From NCBI RefSeq assembly GCF_017599345.1, contig NZ_JAGFVL010000064.1, positions 1-64,000 on the forward strand: a stretch of DNA of 64,000 bases. The letters run 5' to 3'. The notes under the pieces were generated by a model that worked only from the letters and a program-made list of their open reading frames with translations, had not been told where the DNA came from and ran no database searches. Of the stretch, positions 59,017-64,000 are shown piece after piece. Position numbers and translations under genes: made by a program. The stretch comes from Gracilibacillus suaedae. GTDB lineage: Bacteria > Bacillota > Bacilli > Bacillales > Amphibacillaceae. The number at the start of each line of letters is the position of its first letter. The stretch's first letter is position 1.

Positions 59017-61095
59017 ATGTCAAAAATACGAGTATATGAGTACGCTAAACAAGTAAATAAAACCAGTAAGGAAGTCATTAATAAACTAAAAGAATTAGAG
59101 CTACCAGTTTCCAACCATATGTCTACTATTTCTGATGAAATGAAAGCAAAACTAGATCAAAGCTTTCAACCAAAACCAAAAGAGCAACCAAAAAAGACAC
59201 AGGACCATAAACAATCTAAAAACACAAAGCCAAATAATAATCAACAATCTAACAAGAAAAAGAATAATAATAAACATCAGAAAAAAAACAATCAGAAAAA
59301 CAGCAAACAAGAGGCTAAAAAGCCAACTAATACCCAACCACAACAGCCTGAAAAAATAACCTATTCAGGTTCTATAACTGTTGGAGAACTGGCAGAAAAG
59401 TTAAATAAAGAGACAAATGAAATTATTAAAAAGCTGATGTTTTTAGGAGTTATGGCTACTAAAAACCAAGATCTTGATGAGGATGCTCTAGAATTAATTT
59501 GTGGTGAATATGGAGTAGAAGTAGAACAAGAAATTGCAATAGATAAAGCAGATCTTGAAACATATATTGAAGAAGACGATCCAGATAAATTAGCGGAACG
59601 TCCTCCAGTTGTAACGATAATGGGGCACGTAGACCATGGTAAAACTACTTTACTTGATTCTATTCGCCATACGAAAGTTACAGAAGGTGAAGCAGGCGGG
59701 ATCACTCAACATATTGGTGCATACCAGGTTAGAGAGAACGGTAAAAAAGTAACTTTCCTAGACACACCAGGTCACGCAGCGTTTACGAGCATGCGTTCAC
59801 GTGGTGCTCAAATTACAGACCTTGCTATCCTAGTAGTAGCAGCTGATGATGGTGTCATGCCACAAACTGTTGAAGCGATCAACCATGCTAAGGCAGCCGA
59901 AGTACCAATAATTGTGGCAGTGAACAAAATGGATAAAGAAGGTGCAAATCCGGATCGTGTCATGCAAGAATTAACGGAATATGAATTAATCCCAGAAGAC
60001 TGGGGTGGAGATACTATCTTCGTACAACTATCTGCTATAAAAGGTGAAGGAATCGATGACTTGTTAGAAATGATCCTCCTTGTAGCGGAAGTGGAAGAAT
60101 TAAAAGCAAATCCAAACCGTCGTGCTAATGGTACAGTAATTGAAGCACAATTGGATAAAGGTCGAGGTTCTGTTGCATCATTACTTATACAAAATGGTAC
60201 ACTAAAAGTAGGAGATCCGATTGTAGTTGGTAATACGTTTGGTCGTGTTCGTGCGATGGTAAATGATTTAGGTAAACGTATTAACTCAGCTGGACCTTCA
60301 ACACCTGTTGAGATTACAGGTCTTAATGATGTACCATTAGCAGGAGATCGATTTGTTGTATTTAAAGATGAAAAACAAGCACGACAAATCGGTGAAATGA
60401 GACAAGAAAAACAATTAGAAGAAAAACGTGGTACCCAGTCTCGCGTCAGCTTGGATGATTTATTCGAACAAATTAAACAGGGTGATATCAAGGACATTAA
60501 CGTGATTATCAAGGCAGACGTACAAGGATCTGCCGAAGCACTAGCTGCATCATTGCAAAAAATTGATGTAGAAGGTGTAAAAGTCAACATTATTCATACA
60601 GGTGTTGGTGCCATTAAAGAATCAGATATTATTCTCGCTTCAGCATCTAACGCTATTGTTATTGGGTTTAATGTTCGACCAGATAATAACGCGAAAAAAG
60701 CAGCAGAATCTGAAAATGTTGATATTCGTCTTCACCGTGTTATTTATAAAGCAATTGAAGAAGTAGAAGCTGCTATGAAAGGTCTCTTAGACCCTGAATA
60801 TGAAGAAAAAGTAATTGGTCAAGTAGAAGTAAGAGAGATCTTTAAAGTGTCCAAAATTGGTACGATAGCAGGTGCATATGTTACAGATGGCAAAGTAACC
60901 AGAGATTCTGGTGTTCGTTTAATTCGTGATGGTGTAGTCATCTATGAAGGTGAAATTGATACATTGAAACGCTTTAAAGATGATGTCAAAGAAGTTGCCC
61001 AAAATTACGAATGTGGTATCACGATTAAAAACTACAATGATATTAAAGAAGGCGATATAATCGAAGCATACGTAATGGAGGAAATTGAAATTTAA
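59017..61095 (+). CDS. infB: Translation initiation factor IF-2
   Basis: IF-2 delivers initiator tRNA to the ribosome with GTP. From ATG 59017 (GGGGGTGA upstream) it has 692 residues: an N-terminal IF2-N domain, a long Lys/Asn/Gln-rich linker (about 55-115), a second IF2-N domain, the GTPase domain ([15 protein letters not shown] near 203, [12 protein letters not shown]) and the C-terminal domains. Upstream starts fall inside ylxQ. The stop overlaps the next start (TAATG). Confidence 0.97.
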   Translation: MSKIRVYEYAKQVNKTSKEVINKLKELELPVSNHMSTISDEMKAKLDQSFQPKPKEQPKKTQDHKQSKNTKPNNNQQSNKKKNNNKHQKKNNQKNSKQEAKKPTNTQPQQPEKITYSGSITVGELAEKLNKETNEIIKKLMFLGVMATKNQDLDEDALELICGEYGVEVEQEIAIDKADLETYIEEDDPDKLAERPPVVTIMGHVDHGKTTLLDSIRHTKVTEGEAGGITQHIGAYQVRENGKKVTFLDTPGHAAFTSMRSRGAQITDLAILVVAADDGVMPQTVEAINHAKAAEVPIIVAVNKMDKEGANPDRVMQELTEYELIPEDWGGDTIFVQLSAIKGEGIDDLLEMILLVAEVEELKANPNRRANGTVIEAQLDKGRGSVASLLIQNGTLKVGDPIVVGNTFGRVRAMVNDLGKRINSAGPSTPVEITGLNDVPLAGDRFVVFKDEKQARQIGEMRQEKQLEEKRGTQSRVSLDDLFEQIKQGDIKDINVIIKADVQGSAEALAASLQKIDVEGVKVNIIHTGVGAIKESDIILASASNAIVIGFNVRPDNNAKKAAESENVDIRLHRVIYKAIEEVEAAMKGLLDPEYEEKVIGQVEVREIFKVSKIGTIAGAYVTDGKVTRDSGVRLIRDGVVIYEGEIDTLKRFKDDVKEVAQNYECGITIKNYNDIKEGDIIEAYVMEEIEI

Positions 61096-61373
61096 TGATT
61101 ACCTATGCAGAAGTGGAAATCTTTTTGTATGAATGTCATTCTTTAAAGGATAAACGATCTGTATTAAAAAGAATTAAAAATCGTCTTAGTAAAGATTTAA
61201 ATATTGCCATCTCTGAAATGGATTATCAAGACTTATGGCAACGATCTAAACTGGGGATAGTCACCGTATCGGAGTCGAGCGAAATTGGACAGCGAATTAT
61301 CCAACAAGCATTAGGTATACTCGATTCCTTTACGGAAATTGAACGGACTATTACAAATACTGAAATAAGATGA
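61095..61373 (+). CDS. ylxP: YlxP, DUF503 family protein
   Basis: The 92-residue protein belongs to the small DUF503 family found between infB and rbfA: ITYAEVEIFLYECHSLKDKR, then KDLNIAISEMDYQDLWQRS. Its exact role is not known to me; context suggests ribosome assembly. Start and infB stop overlap. Confidence 0.9.
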   Translation: MITYAEVEIFLYECHSLKDKRSVLKRIKNRLSKDLNIAISEMDYQDLWQRSKLGIVTVSESSEIGQRIIQQALGILDSFTEIERTITNTEIR

Positions 61374-61399
61374 AGTAAGATAGGAAAGAGGTGATACAG

Positions 61400-61756
61400 A
61401 TGGGAGAATTACGCTCTAATCGAGTCGCCGAACAAATGAAAAAAGAGCTTGGTGATATCATATCCCGTAAAATCAAAGATCCCAGAGTAGGATTTGTTAC
61501 CATTACAGATGTAGAAGTTACCGGAGACCTGCAACAGGCAAAAGTATTTATCTCGGTTTTAGGTGATGAAAATAAAAGGCAAGATACTTTAATTGGTCTT
61601 GCCAAAGCAAAAGGTTTTATCCGTTCAGAGATTGGTAAACGAATCAGGTTAAGAAAGACACCTGAATTAATGTTTGACTTTGACGATACAATCGAACGAG
61701 GTAACCGAATTGAACATATTTTGAGAGAATTAAACGAGTCTGAAAAAGAACAGTAA
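61400..61756 (+). CDS. rbfA: Ribosome-binding factor A
   Basis: RbfA is needed for late 30S maturation and cold growth. From ATG 61400 (AAAGAGGTGAT upstream) it has 118 residues with a KH-like fold: [63 protein letters not shown] at 61391 sits in the ribosome site and is rejected. A terminator follows; in B. subtilis truB follows directly. Confidence 0.95.
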   Translation: MGELRSNRVAEQMKKELGDIISRKIKDPRVGFVTITDVEVTGDLQQAKVFISVLGDENKRQDTLIGLAKAKGFIRSEIGKRIRLRKTPELMFDFDDTIERGNRIEHILRELNESEKEQ

Positions 61757-61762
61757 GAATGG

Positions 61763-61790
61763 AAAACCCTTGTCTTTCAACAAGGGTTTT
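61763..61790. terminator. Terminator after rbfA
   Basis: AAAACCCTTGT (61763-61773) pairs with ACAAGGGTTTT (61780-61790) around a 6-base loop; the 3' arm ends in T. It closes the rimP operon. Confidence 0.75.
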
Positions 61791-61823
61791 CTGACTGAAA
61801 CAACGAAATCAAACAGTATCCAT

Positions 61824-62390
61824 AAACTGCACAGTAACGAGGACAAGGATTTGCTCTCTTCCGTACTGAATTTTGATGAGTGCTACCATATGCTCCGGCA
61901 GAATACTGCGCTTTCCGTGGGCGGTTTTTAGCTAACTTTGCAAAGAAACCCACTTTGCAAAGTGGAGCTTCAGCTCTCGTGAGTCCCACAGGAGTCTCCG
62001 TATTCTGCCTACGCTATTTTGGTTCTCTGATTATAGAAAGAAAGGAAATCATGATACTAAATTTTTCTGTTTTGTTACAGTGCTAATCGGCTGTAAATGC
62101 CCCTTTAGCATAGTCGCACCCTTTGCTACATTTGGTGTAGAAATCGACTGGTTGATTTCGGATTAGTGTTGTGGAGCATATCTTAACGAAGGCCGCCCAC
62201 TTCCACTCCTGTGGGACCTGTTTGGCCTGAAGATCCACTTTTTCGAGCGGTTTTTGCTAGAAAAAGTTAGCTGAAGGGCAAACCCCACGGAAAGGGAAGT
62301 GGGCAGCCGGAGTGGCGGTTATGATCACGATATATGTCAAAATTACTTCATAGGTGACTGTGCATTTAGTTTCGAACAAACAGTATTTTC
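61824..62390. repeat. Composite inverted-pair repeat, copy 2 (between rbfA and truB)
   Basis: This copy matches 51268-51840 in both halves and in orientation. The left unit keeps the 10-bp ends (61897-61906/62000-62009) and the 16-bp palindrome (61950-61965). In the right unit the inner hairpin has one mismatch (GCTAG for GCTCG). The spacer between halves (about 62020-62125) differs from copy 1 and contains GTGCTAATCGGCTGTAAATGCC, resembling the start of the structured repeats at 6613 and 56577. Bases 62391-62462 hold a possible TACAAT -10 box (62437-62442) and the truB ribosome site. Confidence 0.8.
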
Positions 62391-62462
62391 GTTTGCATAA
62401 TGTGAGAAAAAAAGGTGATTTATGCTCGTTTTTGTCTACAATATATTGAGTGGAGGTGACGT

Positions 62463-63374
62463 ATGGACGGGATTTTACCATTATGGAAAAGTAAAGGAAT
62501 GACATCACACGATTGTGTATTTAAGGTGAGAAAGTTACTTGGCACCAAAAAGGTAGGGCATACTGGTACACTAGACCCGGAAGTAGAAGGGGTCTTGCCT
62601 ATTTGTATAGGGGAAGCAACCAAAATTGTTCCTTATTTAACAGATACGACAAAAACGTACCGAGCAACGGCAACATTAGGATTTTCAACCGATACGGAAG
62701 ACCAAACGGGTGAAATTTTGCATGATGAGAATGTTGCTAACGAAATATCCAAAGAATCCATTTCTCAAGTATTACAAGCATTCTGTGGGATCATTACCCA
62801 ACAAGTCCCTTTATATTCTGCAGTCAAAGTGAATGGCAAAAAGCTTTATGAATATGCAAGAGCCAATGAACCGGTTGAAAGGCCATTTCGTCAAGTAAAG
62901 ATACACAATATTCGTTTTTTGTCTACCACGTATGATAAAGTAAAGAAGAAGCAATCACTAGAATTTGAAGTTAGCTGTTCAAAAGGTACATATATCCGTA
63001 CATTATGTGTTGATATCGGAAAAGCTTTAGGATTCCCTTCCCATATGTCACATTTAGTGAGAATAGCTACAGGAAATTTATCAGAAGAAGACACTCTCAC
63101 TCTTGACCAAGTTCAAGAATGCTTGGACCATAATCAACCAGTACCACTTGTATCGATAAACAAAAGTCTTGCTCATCTAGATAATTGGGTAATAGACGAA
63201 AAAACAATGGGAAAAGTTTTACATGGACAAAAATTGCCATTACCAAGCCCGATGCCTAAGACAACTTTTTTCCGAGTAACCTGTCACGATAGAATGGTAG
63301 CTATTTATCAAGTACATGATAATAAAAAAGAAATAAAACCAGCACGTGTTTTCAGATTGAATGAAAGAAAGTAG
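62463..63374 (+). CDS. truB: tRNA pseudouridine-55 synthase
   Basis: TruB makes pseudouridine 55 in the T loop of tRNAs. The 303-residue protein has the catalytic Asp38 in KVGHTGTLDPEVEGVLPI, QVPLYSAVKVNGKKLYEYAR, the CSKGTYIRTLCVDIG motif and a C-terminal PUA-like domain. GGAGGTGAC precedes the ATG. ribF follows after 9 bp. Confidence 0.96.
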   Translation: MDGILPLWKSKGMTSHDCVFKVRKLLGTKKVGHTGTLDPEVEGVLPICIGEATKIVPYLTDTTKTYRATATLGFSTDTEDQTGEILHDENVANEISKESISQVLQAFCGIITQQVPLYSAVKVNGKKLYEYARANEPVERPFRQVKIHNIRFLSTTYDKVKKKQSLEFEVSCSKGTYIRTLCVDIGKALGFPSHMSHLVRIATGNLSEEDTLTLDQVQECLDHNQPVPLVSINKSLAHLDNWVIDEKTMGKVLHGQKLPLPSPMPKTTFFRVTCHDRMVAIYQVHDNKKEIKPARVFRLNERK

Positions 63375-63383
63375 GTGAGACAG

Positions 63384-64000
63384 GTGGAAGTGCAATCACT
63401 TGTATATCCCCATGGCTTTAAAAGAGAAAATTTGCCGGATACGGTAGCTGCTATTGGATTTTTTGATGGGGTTCATAAAGGACACCAAGCGGTAATACAC
63501 CAAGCAATGAATATTGCCAGTCAATCAAAAAAAGAATCTGCAGTAATTACGTTTGATCCGCATCCTTCTGTGGTATTACAAAAACAAAAAGAACAAGTAC
63601 GGTATATTACCCCCATTGATGATAAAATTAAAAAGATGGAAGCATCAGGGGTGGACCGTTTATATATTATACGATTTGATCAATCATTAGCTAAATTAAC
63701 ACCAAAACAATTTATTGACCATTTTATTGTAAATCTACATATATCTCACTTAGTTGCGGGATTTGATTTTACGTTTGGACATAAAGGTTCAGGAAATATG
63801 GAAAATATTCATGATTTTACTGGTAATGAACTGGAAATAACAACGGTCAACAGATTAGATTATCAGGAAGATAAAATTAGTTCAACAAGAATTCGTCGTG
63901 AGTTGAAACAAGGGAATATGAAAAAAGCTGAGATATTACTTGGCAGGCCCTATTCTTTAATTGGAGAAGTTATTCATGGTGATAAACGTGGTCGAACAAT
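63384..64000 (+). CDS. ribF: Bifunctional riboflavin kinase/FAD synthetase, 3' end cut by the window
   Basis: RibF makes FMN and FAD. A frame from GTG 63384 (GTAGGTGAGA upstream) stays open to the window end, about 205 residues. It shows the adenylyltransferase HIGH-like motif (AIGFFDGVHKGHQAVI), TFDPHPSVVL, LVAGFDFTFGHKGSGN and the ISSTRIRREL segment, then the start of the kinase domain (GRPYSLIGEVIHGDKRGRT). It pairs with truB as in B. subtilis. Confidence 0.93.
   Translation, partial: MEVQSLVYPHGFKRENLPDTVAAIGFFDGVHKGHQAVIHQAMNIASQSKKESAVITFDPHPSVVLQKQKEQVRYITPIDDKIKKMEASGVDRLYIIRFDQSLAKLTPKQFIDHFIVNLHISHLVAGFDFTFGHKGSGNMENIHDFTGNELEITTVNRLDYQEDKISSTRIRRELKQGNMKKAEILLGRPYSLIGEVIHGDKRGRT

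Noticed and set aside
59808-60590. 260-residue open frame antisense to infB
   Set aside because: It mirrors the conserved infB GTPase and later domains, has no ribosome site and no family resemblance.

Overview
The window is chromosomal DNA of a low-GC, AT-rich Gram-positive bacterium of the Bacillaceae. Gene order follows the Bacillus subtilis rnhB-sucCD-topA-codY-fla/che-rpsB-polC-infB backbone. The protein sequences look like a moderately halophilic or alkaliphilic genus (Oceanobacillus/Gracilibacillus/Virgibacillus type), but I cannot name a genus or species from sequence alone. All 65 genes I accept are on the + strand.

Layout. 1-209: remnant of an intergenic repeat. 210-12798: rnhB, a FliK-like/FlhB-C-like pair (ylqG/ylqH type), sucCD, dprA, topA, xerC, hslVU and codY. 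12799-13320: intergenic region with a codY terminator, a repeat copy and the probable fla/che promoter. 13321-41953: one very long motility and chemotaxis operon of about 35 genes, covering rod and hook, MS ring and C ring, export apparatus, FlhF/FlhG, CheY-B-A-W-C-D, the motility sigma factor, a FapA-like protein, a small unknown protein and an SwrB-like protein. 42109-51179: rpsB, tsf, pyrH, frr, uppS, cdsA, dxr, rseP and proS. 51958-56244: polC. 56772-61756: rimP-nusA-rnpM(ylxR)-ylxQ-infB-ylxP-rbfA. 62463-64000: truB and ribF, the latter cut by the window end.

How it works together. The fla/che operon encodes nearly the whole flagellar basal body, hook and type III export machine plus the chemotaxis core, and ends with the sigma factor that would switch on the late genes. 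The genes downstream build ribosomes, isoprenoids, phospholipids and DNA.

The backbone is ordinary; the unusual material lies in junctions and intergenic DNA. (1) The Shine-Dalgarno of swrD/flbD is separated from its ATG by a 12-bp hairpin that would bring the two to about 7 nt. (2) fliO has a strong Shine-Dalgarno but no normal start codon at the right distance. (3) Two ~570-bp composite repeats of the same orientation, each an inverted pair of related units, sit upstream of polC and truB; partial copies lie at the left edge and upstream of the fla/che promoter. (4) Two copies of a structured repeat sit upstream of topA and rimP and may be solo ends or guide-RNA-like parts of IS200/IS605-type elements. 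(5) trmFO, normally between topA and xerC, is absent from its usual place. I found no tRNA, rRNA, CRISPR array, prophage or complete insertion sequence.
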